Assembly: GCA_040388785.1 (NCBI GenBank)
Contig: JAZKBD010000035.1
Span: 1 to 64,000, forward strand
Direction: 5' to 3'
Source: 66-474 sp040388785
GTDB lineage: Bacteria > Pseudomonadota > Gammaproteobacteria > Xanthomonadales > Rhodanobacteraceae
DNA length: 64,000 nucleotides
The position numbers and the translations under genes were made by a program. Position 1 is the first letter of the stretch; every line of letters begins with the position of its first letter. The notes under the pieces are model-generated. The model saw nothing but the letters and a program-made list of their open reading frames with translations, made no database searches and was not told the DNA's origin. Positions 1 through 7,998 of the stretch are shown here, piece by piece.

Positions 1-19
1 GCCCCGTCAACGCATGGGA

Positions 20-58
20 GCGATCCGCGGGAGCAGGATCGGCGCTCCCGCGGATCGC
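20..58 (-). terminator. Hairpin after the nitrite reductase gene
   Basis: A perfect 15-bp inverted repeat (positions 20-34 and 44-58, 9-nt loop) lies immediately after the stop codon of the minus-strand nitrite reductase gene. It has no T-run on the transcript side, so it is either a weak or factor-assisted terminator or an mRNA 3'-end-protecting hairpin. Confidence 0.5.
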
Positions 59-61
59 CGG

Positions 62-2083
62 TCATTTCCCGGGCCCCTTTGCGCGCTCGGCCTTCACCTG
101 CTCGGGGGTGATCAGCTTGCCCTGGTTGCCCCACGACGAACGTTCATGATTGACGATGTCGGCGATGTCCGCATCGCTCAATGCAGACCCGAACGGCGGC
201 ATGGCGCTGGGATAGGTCGTGCCCCCTATGGTCCGTCCGTGGGCGCCCTGCAGGATCGTGTCGATCTGTTCAGTCGGGTCCGGATTCATGACCACCGGAT
301 CATCCTTCAGCGGCGGGAACGCACCCGGCAGCCCCGTGCCGGTCCCCTGATGGCACGCGGAACAAGTGCTGGCGTACAACGAAGCACCGTGGGCCGGATC
401 GAATTTGTACGGTCCGGCCGGTGCCGAACTGTCGGGCGCTGCACCAATGGGCGGTGCCACGGTCGTCGTGACCGCCGGAGCCGCGGACGCGGTGATGGGC
501 GGCTTTTCTGCGGCAATCGCCGCGGCGTCGCCCACTTGCAGCACGCCTTGCGCGCCGATGATCGCGTGCGCCATGTCGTGATCCACGAACACGTAGTTGC
601 CGGGCTGGTCCAGCGTGATGTCGAAAATCGCGCCCGCGCCGGGCCCGACGCTGTAGGTGGAAACGCCGTTGATGGCCTGGGCCGGATCACTACCGGGATA
701 GACCTTATCGAAGATCCCGCCAATGACGTGGAACGACGACCACAAATCGGGACCGGCGTTGACGAAGTAGATGCGCACGAGCTTGCCGGGCGCTGCCGTC
801 AGCGGCTGATCCTTGTACTGGAAGGCGACGCCGTTGAACACCACTTCATCGGGTCGCTCGTCCTTCATTTTCTGGAAATCCGGGCCCATCAACTTTCCGG
901 AGATCTGCTGCGTGTACCACTCGCTCTGCACGATCACGTAGCTTGCCGCGGCCGGCGGCAGCGGCGTCGCGGGATCGACGATGATCGCGCCGTACATGCC
1001 GTTGCCGATGTGCAGCAGCACGGGCGGCGTGCCGCAGTGGTAGAGGAAGGCGCCAGGTACCTTGGCCACGAACGAATAGGTCAACTTTTCGCCGGGCTTG
1101 ACCTCCGCGTAATGCATGTTGGGCGGCGTGATCGCGGAATGGAAATCCAGCGAATGTTCCATCATGCCCTTGTCGGTGTAGGTCACGTTGACCGTCTGCC
1201 CTTGGCGCACGTGGATCACCGGTCCCGGCACGCTCTTGCCGAAGGTCCATGCCTGATATTCGACGCCGCTGGCGATCGACACCGAGGCATCGGTCGACTC
1301 GATGTTCACGTCGACGCTGTCGCCCGGCGTCAGCGGCGGTAAGCGTGCATCCCTCGCCTTCTGCACCGGCTCGGTCGACGCCAACGACAACGGAGATACC
1401 GCGGCTGCGGCGGCGCCGGGCGTCGGCGGCCGCACATTCAGGCTGCTGTGCAAGCCGGCCACCAGGAAGAACACCAGCACGGCGATGCCGAACAGCGCGG
1501 GCCCCTGCACGCGCCAGAAAACCGCACGCACCGTCGCGGGCAGGATGTCGCTGCGCCACTCCGAAACCAGGCGCCAAGCCGGCCACGCCTTCTCGATGTA
1601 GAAGTCCAGGCTGTACGGGCTCGGTCCCGAACGGCTGTTGATCACCATCAACGCGATGAACACCAGCACGTAGACGATGCCGGAGCCCATGTTGGTCGCG
1701 CCGACCGTGTAAGGGCCACCGAAGCCTTCGGCCGTGCTCCACACCAGCAGGCTGAACAATGCGCCCAGCACGTACACGGTCTTGCGCGCGAACCCGAGTA
1801 CCAGCGCCAGTGCAAGCGCGGTTTCGATGATGCGCGTCAGCCACACGAACAGGTCGGCGTGCGGCGTGACCAGCGCGATCCAGAAGTTGAACCACCACGC
1901 GGACCAGGCCGGCTGACCTTGTGCAGCGTTGTGCAGATAACCGACGTAGTGGACTGCGAATTCCGACGTCCAGGTGAAGGCGGCATTCGCCACCCAGATC
2001 AGGCCGAAGGCGACCCGCAACGCGGTTCGCGTCATCGCCGGCCACGCTTCGGAAAACGGCTCACGGACTTGCGCATGGGACAT
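62..2083 (-). CDS. nirK: Membrane-anchored copper nitrite reductase fused to cytochrome c
   Basis: The 673-residue product should reduce nitrite to nitric oxide in the periplasm. Residues about 20-150 hold a DoxX-like bundle of membrane helices and about 195-212 another helix. Residues about 270-520 are the two-cupredoxin NirK core, a Pro/Ala linker follows, and about 560-660 is a cytochrome c domain. Type 1 copper ligands are visible as H310, C350, H358 and M363. Type 2 ligands are H315, H349 and H502, and the catalytic pair is D313 and H452 with I454 beside it. Heme c is indicated by C574-S-A-C577-H578 with M628 as the likely axial ligand. A C-terminal heme domain is known in Ralstonia-type NirK. 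The N-terminal DoxX-like part in place of a signal peptide is unusual. The ATG has a GAGGAG ribosome binding site. No other denitrification gene is adjacent. Confidence 0.9.
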   Translation of the reverse strand: MSHAQVREPFSEAWPAMTRTALRVAFGLIWVANAAFTWTSEFAVHYVGYLHNAAQGQPAWSAWWFNFWIALVTPHADLFVWLTRIIETALALALVLGFARKTVYVLGALFSLLVWSTAEGFGGPYTVGATNMGSGIVYVLVFIALMVINSRSGPSPYSLDFYIEKAWPAWRLVSEWRSDILPATVRAVFWRVQGPALFGIAVLVFFLVAGLHSSLNVRPPTPGAAAAAVSPLSLASTEPVQKARDARLPPLTPGDSVDVNIESTDASVSIASGVEYQAWTFGKSVPGPVIHVRQGQTVNVTYTDKGMMEHSLDFHSAITPPNMHYAEVKPGEKLTYSFVAKVPGAFLYHCGTPPVLLHIGNGMYGAIIVDPATPLPPAAASYVIVQSEWYTQQISGKLMGPDFQKMKDERPDEVVFNGVAFQYKDQPLTAAPGKLVRIYFVNAGPDLWSSFHVIGGIFDKVYPGSDPAQAINGVSTYSVGPGAGAIFDITLDQPGNYVFVDHDMAHAIIGAQGVLQVGDAAAIAAEKPPITASAAPAVTTTVAPPIGAAPDSSAPAGPYKFDPAHGASLYASTCSACHQGTGTGLPGAFPPLKDDPVVMNPDPTEQIDTILQGAHGRTIGGTTYPSAMPPFGSALSDADIADIVNHERSSWGNQGKLITPEQVKAERAKGPGK

Positions 2084-2240
2084 GTGGTGATCTCCTCGAA
2101 GGTCGATCCACAGTTGTGCAGCGGGATGGACGGATGCAGGCCCAACGCGCCATGCTGCGGCGCTCGAACCGCCGCGGCGCGAGTCGCGCAGGCGCGCCCA
2201 TGTTAGGCACCCGGTGAAGACGATGTCATGTCGCGGCGCA

Positions 2241-2269
2241 TTGAGCGTCGCCGCGGATCACGCTATAGT
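2241..2269 (+). promoter_or_regulatory. Sigma70-type promoter of tRNA-Val
   Basis: A TTGAGC hexamer (2241-2246) and a TATAGT hexamer (2264-2269) are separated by 17 bp. The -10 box ends 19 bp before the mature 5' end of the tRNA, which fits a short 5' leader. Confidence 0.7.
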
Positions 2270-2288
2270 GCGCGGCTCGCGCAAGCGC

Positions 2289-2363
2289 GGGCAGTTAGCT
2301 CAGCGGTAGAGCACTACCTTGACATGGTAGGGGTCACAGGTTCGATCCCTGTACTGCCCACCA
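2289..2363 (+). tRNA. tRNA-Val (anticodon GAC)
   Basis: The 75-nt cloverleaf has acceptor arm GGGCAGT/ACTGCCC, a D-arm, an anticodon stem CTACC/GGTAG with loop TTGACAT (anticodon GAC at 2321-2323), a T-arm with GGTTCGATCC, and an encoded CCA end. No integrase or direct repeat follows, so there is no sign that it is an occupied island attachment site. Confidence 0.97.
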
Positions 2364-2434
2364 GAATCGACACCCCCCGATTTTGGCTCGACCCGGTTCC
2401 GGACGCCTTTCACTCTGCGAAACAGGAGTGTTCG

Positions 2435-2817
2435 ATGCCATTGGTCACCCTCACGGTTCAAAAACCCAAGACCGCGGAGTTCAAGGATACGGTGCTGTCG
2501 GCCGTGCATGATGCGCTGGTGGCGTCAGGGGTTCCGTCCACCGACCGCTTCCAGCGCGTCCTCGAACTCGACGCTGACGACTTCCGCTTCGATCCCACCT
2601 ATCCGGACCTGGCGTCCCGCGCCGCGACGAGAATTTCGTGCTCGTGGAAATCCTGTTCTCGGTGGGCCGCAGCGTCAAGGGCAAAAAGCAGATCGTCAAA
2701 GACATCGTCGACAAGCTGTCGGCGCAGGGCTTCGATCCCGAACGCATCATGGTGTGCTTCAGCGAAACGCGTTGGGAGAACTGGTCGTTCGGCGGTGGCC
2801 GACTGATCCACGTCTAA
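2435..2817 (+). pseudogene. Tautomerase-family protein, frameshifted
   Basis: The reading frame opens at an ATG with an ACAGGAG ribosome binding site and begins MPLVTLTV, so Pro2 could be the catalytic base typical of the tautomerase superfamily. The family resemblance continues after a frame change near 2615-2623. The second frame carries RDENFVLVEILFSVGRS and ends in ENWSFGGGRLIHV at the TAA at 2815. The two halves join after a net loss of one base. Repaired, the protein would have about 128 residues, normal for these small multimeric tautomerases. Other conserved genes in this window have similar single-base breaks, so a sequence error is as likely as true inactivation. The natural substrate is unknown. 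Confidence 0.75.
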
Positions 2818-2834
2818 ACGGTAGCAGTCGACGT

Positions 2835-4244
2835 CTACAGCACCTTGCCCGGATTCATGATGCCTTGCGGATCGAGCGTGGCCTTGATCTTGCGCATCAT
2901 CTCCATTTCGACGGGATCCTTGTAGCGCGGCAGCACGTCGCGCTTGAGTTGCCCGATGCCGTGTTCGGCGCTGATCGATCCGCCGACCGCGTGCACGCGG
3001 TCGTGCACCAGCGTGTACACGTCGTCCTGGCGCGCGAGCAGTTGCGCTTCCGCCCAGCCTTCGCCGCGCGCAACGTTGTAGTGCAGATTGCCGTCGCCGA
3101 GATGCCCGAAGATCACATTGCGGATGCCGGGAAACGCTGCTTGTAGCGCCGCATTGGTGCCGCGCACGAATTCCGCCATCCGCGACACCGGAATCGACAC
3201 GTCGTGCTTGATGCTCTTGCCGGTTTCCTTTTCCGCCATCGGGATGCTTTCGCGCAGGTGCCACAGCGCGTGGCTTTGCGCCAGCGAACCCGCGATCACC
3301 GCGTCCTGCACCTCACCGGCTTCGATCGCTTCACCCACCCCCACTTCGAAACGTTCGCGCGCATGCGCTTCGGATTCGCTGTCCGACAGTTCCATCAATA
3401 CGTACCACGCTGATTCTGCGGAAGGTCCTTCGAATGGCAAACGCTGCTGCGGAAAACAGCGTGCGACCAGTTGCAGGCAATCGCCCGACATCAATTCGAA
3501 ACCGGTCAGCGACGCGCCCAGTCCCGAACGCGCGCGATTCAATACCGCTATCGCGGCTTCGATCGATTCCACGGCCAACAATGCGGTGCAGCGCGCCGCC
3601 GGCAGCGGATACAGCTTCAGCGTGGCCGCGGTGATCACGCCCAGCGTGCCTTCGCTGCCGATGAAAAGATCGCGCAGATCATAACCGGTGTTGTCCTTGC
3701 GCAAGCCGCGCAGACCGTGCCAGACATCGCCCTGCGCGGTCACCACTTCCAACCCCAAGGCAAGTTCGCGCGTGTTGCCGTAACGCAACACCTGCGTGCC
3801 ACCCGCATTGGTCGCGAGATTGCCGCCGATCGTGCAACTGCCTTCGGCCGCGAGGCTCAACGGAAACAGGCGCCCGGCATCGCGCGCGGCTTGCTGTACG
3901 GTCTGCAACACACAGCCGGCTTCGACTTCCATGGTGTCGTTGTCGGTGTCGATGCCGCGGATGCGGTTCATCCGCTGCAGCGACAGGATCACCGCGCAAC
4001 CGGAATCGTCCGGCGTCGCGCCGCCGCACAACCCTGTGTTGCCACCCTGCGGCACGATCGCAATGTTTGCCTGCGCACACACGCGCACGACCGACGCGAT
4101 GTCTTCGGTCGAGCCGGGTCGCACCACCGCGAGCGCATGGCCGCGGTAGCGCTCGCGCCAGTCCGTCTCGTAGGCCTGCGCGTCGTCGCCTGTCAATACC
4201 TGCGCCGCGCCGACCGCTGCACGCAATGCATCCAGATAATCCAT
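2835..4244 (-). CDS. FAD-linked 2-hydroxyacid dehydrogenase (GlcD/D-lactate type)
   Basis: This 469-residue enzyme has the two-part layout of the GlcD/D-lactate dehydrogenase/D-2-hydroxyglutarate dehydrogenase family. An N-terminal FAD-binding PCMH domain (about residues 35-215) carries PQGGNTGLCGG and GGNLATNAGG. A C-terminal FAD-oxidase domain has GHLGDGNLHYN and ends with the family signature around SAEHGIGQLKR and MNPGKVL. It probably oxidises a D-2-hydroxyacid such as D-lactate or D-2-hydroxyglutarate and passes electrons to a quinone or flavoprotein. The exact substrate cannot be read from sequence. It lies alone between the tautomerase remnant and the maltose carrier gene and does not look like part of either unit. 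Confidence 0.88.
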   Translation of the reverse strand: MDYLDALRAAVGAAQVLTGDDAQAYETDWRERYRGHALAVVRPGSTEDIASVVRVCAQANIAIVPQGGNTGLCGGATPDDSGCAVILSLQRMNRIRGIDTDNDTMEVEAGCVLQTVQQAARDAGRLFPLSLAAEGSCTIGGNLATNAGGTQVLRYGNTRELALGLEVVTAQGDVWHGLRGLRKDNTGYDLRDLFIGSEGTLGVITAATLKLYPLPAARCTALLAVESIEAAIAVLNRARSGLGASLTGFELMSGDCLQLVARCFPQQRLPFEGPSAESAWYVLMELSDSESEAHARERFEVGVGEAIEAGEVQDAVIAGSLAQSHALWHLRESIPMAEKETGKSIKHDVSIPVSRMAEFVRGTNAALQAAFPGIRNVIFGHLGDGNLHYNVARGEGWAEAQLLARQDDVYTLVHDRVHAVGGSISAEHGIGQLKRDVLPRYKDPVEMEMMRKIKATLDPQGIMNPGKVL

Positions 4245-4312
4245 GAAACCGGGTCCGCGTCACAGGAATCAGAGTTGGAAGTGTAATTGCGACGCGCCGA
4301 CGTGCGGTTCGC

Positions 4313-5809
4313 TCAGGGACCCAGCGCCGCCGCGCCGGATGCCCTCGCAATCTCCGGTTCGCGCACGCGCAACACGCACAGGCCGGCGATGAACAGGCTG
4401 ATGCCGCCCAGCAACAGCGCATACATGGGCTGGCCATGGAAGAACCCCTTCAGCAACGCGCCGAGAACGCTGGCGGCCAGCAGTTGCGGGATCACGATGA
4501 AGAAATTGAAGATGCCCATGTACACGCCCATTTTCGCGGCGGGCAGGTTGTCCGACAGCAGCGCGTACGGCAGCGACAGGATCGACGCCCACGCAAAACC
4601 CACGCCGACCATCGACAACAGCAGCCAGTGCGGATCGCAGATCAATGCGAACGACACCAGCCCCGCACCGCCCAGTGCCACGTTGATCAAATGGCTCACG
4701 CGCAGGCCCCACGCGCGTGCCATCCACGGAATCACGATCGCCGCCAGCGCGGCGAAGCCGTTGTAGGCAGCGAACAGTACGCCGACCCAGTTGGCGCCTG
4801 CGTTGTAGGCCGCGGAATGCGGATCGGTCGTACCAAACTGCACCTGCGTCACGGCGGGCGTGGTGTAGATCCACATCGCGAACAACGCGAACCACGAAAA
4901 GAACTGCACCGACGCAAGCCGGCGCATCGCTTCCGGCATGCCGTACAGGTCGGCCATTACCTGACGGACCGTGCCGCTACCGCGCGCGAACGACAGCCAC
5001 GCGAACAGCAGTCCGCCCGCGATCAGCATTCCGGCCAGAAGATACAGATCGCGCATCAACGAGAAGCGCAGGATCGCGATCAGCAGCAGCACACCGACGA
5101 TGCCGAGCAGCAGGCCGAAACGCCAGGCGCGCTTGGTGTCTGCGGGCGCGGCTTCCGCCACAGGATTCTCGAACGCCTGCAAAGTTTCCGGCGGATATTC
5201 GCGCGTGCTCACGATGGTCCACAACACCGAACCCAACAGCACCACCCCGCCCGCGTAGAACGCGTATTTCACGGTGTCGGGAATCGCGCCTGCGGGCGCG
5301 GTATTCGCCACGCCGGCACGCGCCAGCAGGTACGGCAGCATCGAGGCGACCACCGCGCCGACGCCGATGAAGAAACTCTGCATCGCGTAGCCCTTCGCAC
5401 GCTGCCGCGTCGGCAACTGGTCGCCGACGAACGCGCGGAACGGTTCCATCGCGATGTTGAACGAGGCATCCATCACCCACAGCAGCCCAGCCGCGATCCA
5501 CAGCAGCGGCGCATCCGGCATCGCGAACAACGCCAGCGTCGCCAGCACCGCGCCGACCAGGAAATACGGACGACGACGGCCCAGCCGTCCCCAAGTGCGA
5601 TCCGACCAGTGGCCGATCAGCGGCTGCACGATCAAGCCCGTCAACGGCGCGGCGATCCACAGCGCGGGAATGTCGCCGACGCCGGCGCCCAGCGTCTGGA
5701 AAATCCGGCTGACGTTGGCGTTCTGCAGCGCGAAACCGAACTGGATGCCGAGGAATCCGAAACACATGTTCCAGATTTGCCAGAACGACAGCGCAGGCTT
5801 GCGGTTCAT
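4313..5809 (-). CDS. MFS maltose-type carrier (SLC45/sucrose-maltose family)
   Basis: A 498-residue inner-membrane protein with about twelve hydrophobic helices and a cytoplasmic loop 2-3 motif ending in RLGRRRPYF, characteristic of sugar/proton symporters of the sucrose-maltose carrier group. It is inferred to bring maltose or short maltodextrins from the periplasm to the cytoplasm. The ATG overlaps the stop codon of the upstream glycosidase as ATGA, implying translational coupling. It is the last gene of the minus-strand arm of the maltose locus. In Xanthomonas and Caulobacter relatives the equivalent carrier is the main maltose importer after TonB-dependent uptake. The start was chosen from the overlap and the MNRKPALSFWQIWNM N-terminus, which leads directly into helix 1. 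Confidence 0.88.
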   Translation of the reverse strand: MNRKPALSFWQIWNMCFGFLGIQFGFALQNANVSRIFQTLGAGVGDIPALWIAAPLTGLIVQPLIGHWSDRTWGRLGRRRPYFLVGAVLATLALFAMPDAPLLWIAAGLLWVMDASFNIAMEPFRAFVGDQLPTRQRAKGYAMQSFFIGVGAVVASMLPYLLARAGVANTAPAGAIPDTVKYAFYAGGVVLLGSVLWTIVSTREYPPETLQAFENPVAEAAPADTKRAWRFGLLLGIVGVLLLIAILRFSLMRDLYLLAGMLIAGGLLFAWLSFARGSGTVRQVMADLYGMPEAMRRLASVQFFSWFALFAMWIYTTPAVTQVQFGTTDPHSAAYNAGANWVGVLFAAYNGFAALAAIVIPWMARAWGLRVSHLINVALGGAGLVSFALICDPHWLLLSMVGVGFAWASILSLPYALLSDNLPAAKMGVYMGIFNFFIVIPQLLAASVLGALLKGFFHGQPMYALLLGGISLFIAGLCVLRVREPEIARASGAAALGP

Positions 5810-7998
5810 GGTTTGCTCGCGCTCGCCGGCAGTGGCGCGACGTGCAATGCGCCGATCTGCGCATCGTTCAACGGACCTCCACTGCCGCCCGCGCCGCCGG
5901 TGTAATGCGCGAAATTCGCGAGGTCGCTCATGTTGAAGCCCTGCTGCAGCGCGAAGGTGCAACGTGCGTCCTTGCCTGCGCGGAACGTCGCGAAGGTGGA
6001 CCGTTGTTCGCCGAGGCTGTGCGGCATCACGATCGGAACGATCTGTTCGTGAGCGCCGTCGCAGCGGATCGTCAGACGTTTCACTGCCGCCGTGACGCCG
6101 GTGTTGATCGGGCCGTGATCGTTCGCGTAATCGAGCCAGACGCGATAATCGCCGCTGGTTGATACGGTCCACGTGCGCGGCCACGCGCCGGTCACCTGCG
6201 ATTCGACACCCACGCATGTTTCGAGGCTGGGCAGCGATTCGATGCCATGCTTGCCGAGTTGCGTTACGCGCAGGCAGCGGCGGGCGGCCGATCGAGGCAG
6301 CGTCCACGAATCGCCCATTTCGCCAAAGCGCTTTCCGTCCAGGTAAAGCACGTCGCGATTGCCACGCGCAGTCACTCGCCAGTTGTCGTTGTTGCGCACC
6401 ACCTGCGGCGCAGCCGGCGTGGACGGCGCGTACAGCGGTGCATCGGTGCGCAGCGGCAACGCCCCAACCTCGATGGCTTTCAACGTAACGACGGCGTTGT
6501 TGCCATCGTGTTCGATCCGGTCCGCAACCAGCAGGTCGCCGTCCGCGTGCTGGGGCCGCTTCAGCGTGATCGTGCGATCGGGCAAGCGCAGCGTGATCGC
6601 GTCGCGCTTGCCGAAAAGCATCGGTACCAGCGACGACGGCAGTTTCGGTTCGATCCTGCCGTCGTCCGTCAACCCGAACACGCCCTCGGCCACCATGTCG
6701 AGATAACCCGCCACCGACCACAACTGGCGCGGCGAATCCACCACCGGGCCGCTGAGCTTGCCGTCATCGACGTGCGTCGATTGCGTGAGCAGCGCGTAGT
6801 TTTCCATGTTGGAGCCGGCCAGCGCGGCGCCGCGCATGATCGATTGGATCTCGAACGCAATCAGCGCGGGATCGTTGATCTTGCGCGCCGCACGCAACGC
6901 GTAGGCGCTGACGAACGGCCAGATCGCGCGGTTGTGGTAGATCGGCTGGTCGGCGCGCTCGGGCCAGATCGCCGGACTGCCGGCCGGCCACGCGGGATAA
7001 CGCGCCAGCGACGAACGCGCGCGAGCTTCGTCGGCCACGCCGCTGGTGATCGCAAGCGACAGGCCCAGCAGGTCATAGGCTTCCACTGGCAAGCCGTCAC
7101 CGCCGATGTAGCTCATGTACATGCCGCGGTCGCCACGCCAGAAACGTTCGTTGATCGCCGTCTTCAATGCATTGGCTTGCGCCGCGTATTGCTGCGCACG
7201 CGCATCGCCATGTTGCGAAGCCATGCGCGCCGCCAGTTGCAGCGCCTCGTAATGCAACACATTGGTGGACAGCGCGAACGATTGTCCGATGAACACCACG
7301 TTGTCCTTCGTCCATTCGGGATAGGTCTGTTCGCGCCAGTCGAGGAACGAAGTCTCGCCGCGATACAGGCCCATGCGCGCATCGAACGCGTATTCGCGAT
7401 CCTGTTCCAACGCGTCGTTCAACGCCTGCCACGTCTTTTCCGCAAAAGCGTGGTCGTCCAGCAAGTGCCGTGCCGCGAGGAACCAGACCACGCGATCGGT
7501 GCTGATCGGCCAGCTTCCGCCGGAGCCGGTGTCCTGCATCGGATACAAACCCTGCGGCACATCCTTCGCGCGCACGCCGGACAACTTGAACAGCAAGCCG
7601 TTGCGCGAACGCGCGGCGTCGTAACGCCACAGGCCCAGGTCAATCGAATATGAAAGATCGCGCGTCCACACGTAGTGCCACTTCTCGCCGGTCTCGAAGC
7701 AATGGCAAGGCATCGCCTCGCCATGATCGAATGCGTCGTCGCCGATCGCGCCCACCGAATCCTGTTTCAGGTCGTCCTGCGCCATCGCGTACAAACCGTC
7801 GAACAGCGGACTGGCCGTGCCCACGCTCGACGCGGCGCCGGGAATGTCGCGTTGCCCGAACGGGCTGTGCAGCACGTAGCCGCGTTGCGACGACGCAGTG
7901 ATGCTCGCGTGCTTGCCTTGCCATTCGAGCCCGTCGTGCCACGCGGGCGCGGCCATGACACCGCTGCCGGCCAGCAACAGGGCAGCAAATGCGATCAC
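5806..7998 (-). CDS. Secreted six-hairpin glycoside hydrolase
   Basis: The 730-residue product starts at a GTG that overlaps the stop of the GH31 gene (GTGA). It begins with a short signal peptide ending around GVMA-APAW, so it should act in the periplasm or outside the cell. The central part (about residues 90-480) resembles the (alpha/alpha)6 barrel of glucoamylase/GH63-like enzymes, with segments such as HYVWTRDLSYSIDLGLWRYD and YHNRAIWPFVSAYALRAAR. The C-terminal quarter looks like a beta-rich accessory domain. Its position between GH31 and the maltose carrier suggests it hydrolyses alpha-glucans or maltodextrins. The exact family number and catalytic acids cannot be assigned with confidence. 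Any start further upstream would run back into the GH31 coding sequence. Confidence 0.75.
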   Translation of the reverse strand: MIAFAALLLAGSGVMAAPAWHDGLEWQGKHASITASSQRGYVLHSPFGQRDIPGAASSVGTASPLFDGLYAMAQDDLKQDSVGAIGDDAFDHGEAMPCHCFETGEKWHYVWTRDLSYSIDLGLWRYDAARSRNGLLFKLSGVRAKDVPQGLYPMQDTGSGGSWPISTDRVVWFLAARHLLDDHAFAEKTWQALNDALEQDREYAFDARMGLYRGETSFLDWREQTYPEWTKDNVVFIGQSFALSTNVLHYEALQLAARMASQHGDARAQQYAAQANALKTAINERFWRGDRGMYMSYIGGDGLPVEAYDLLGLSLAITSGVADEARARSSLARYPAWPAGSPAIWPERADQPIYHNRAIWPFVSAYALRAARKINDPALIAFEIQSIMRGAALAGSNMENYALLTQSTHVDDGKLSGPVVDSPRQLWSVAGYLDMVAEGVFGLTDDGRIEPKLPSSLVPMLFGKRDAITLRLPDRTITLKRPQHADGDLLVADRIEHDGNNAVVTLKAIEVGALPLRTDAPLYAPSTPAAPQVVRNNDNWRVTARGNRDVLYLDGKRFGEMGDSWTLPRSAARRCLRVTQLGKHGIESLPSLETCVGVESQVTGAWPRTWTVSTSGDYRVWLDYANDHGPINTGVTAAVKRLTIRCDGAHEQIVPIVMPHSLGEQRSTFATFRAGKDARCTFALQQGFNMSDLANFAHYTGGAGGSGGPLNDAQIGALHVAPLPASASKP

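Noticed and set aside
2264..2363. tRNA-Val as an integration site of a genomic island
   Set aside because: No integrase, no repeated tRNA 3' end and no change in gene type follow it.
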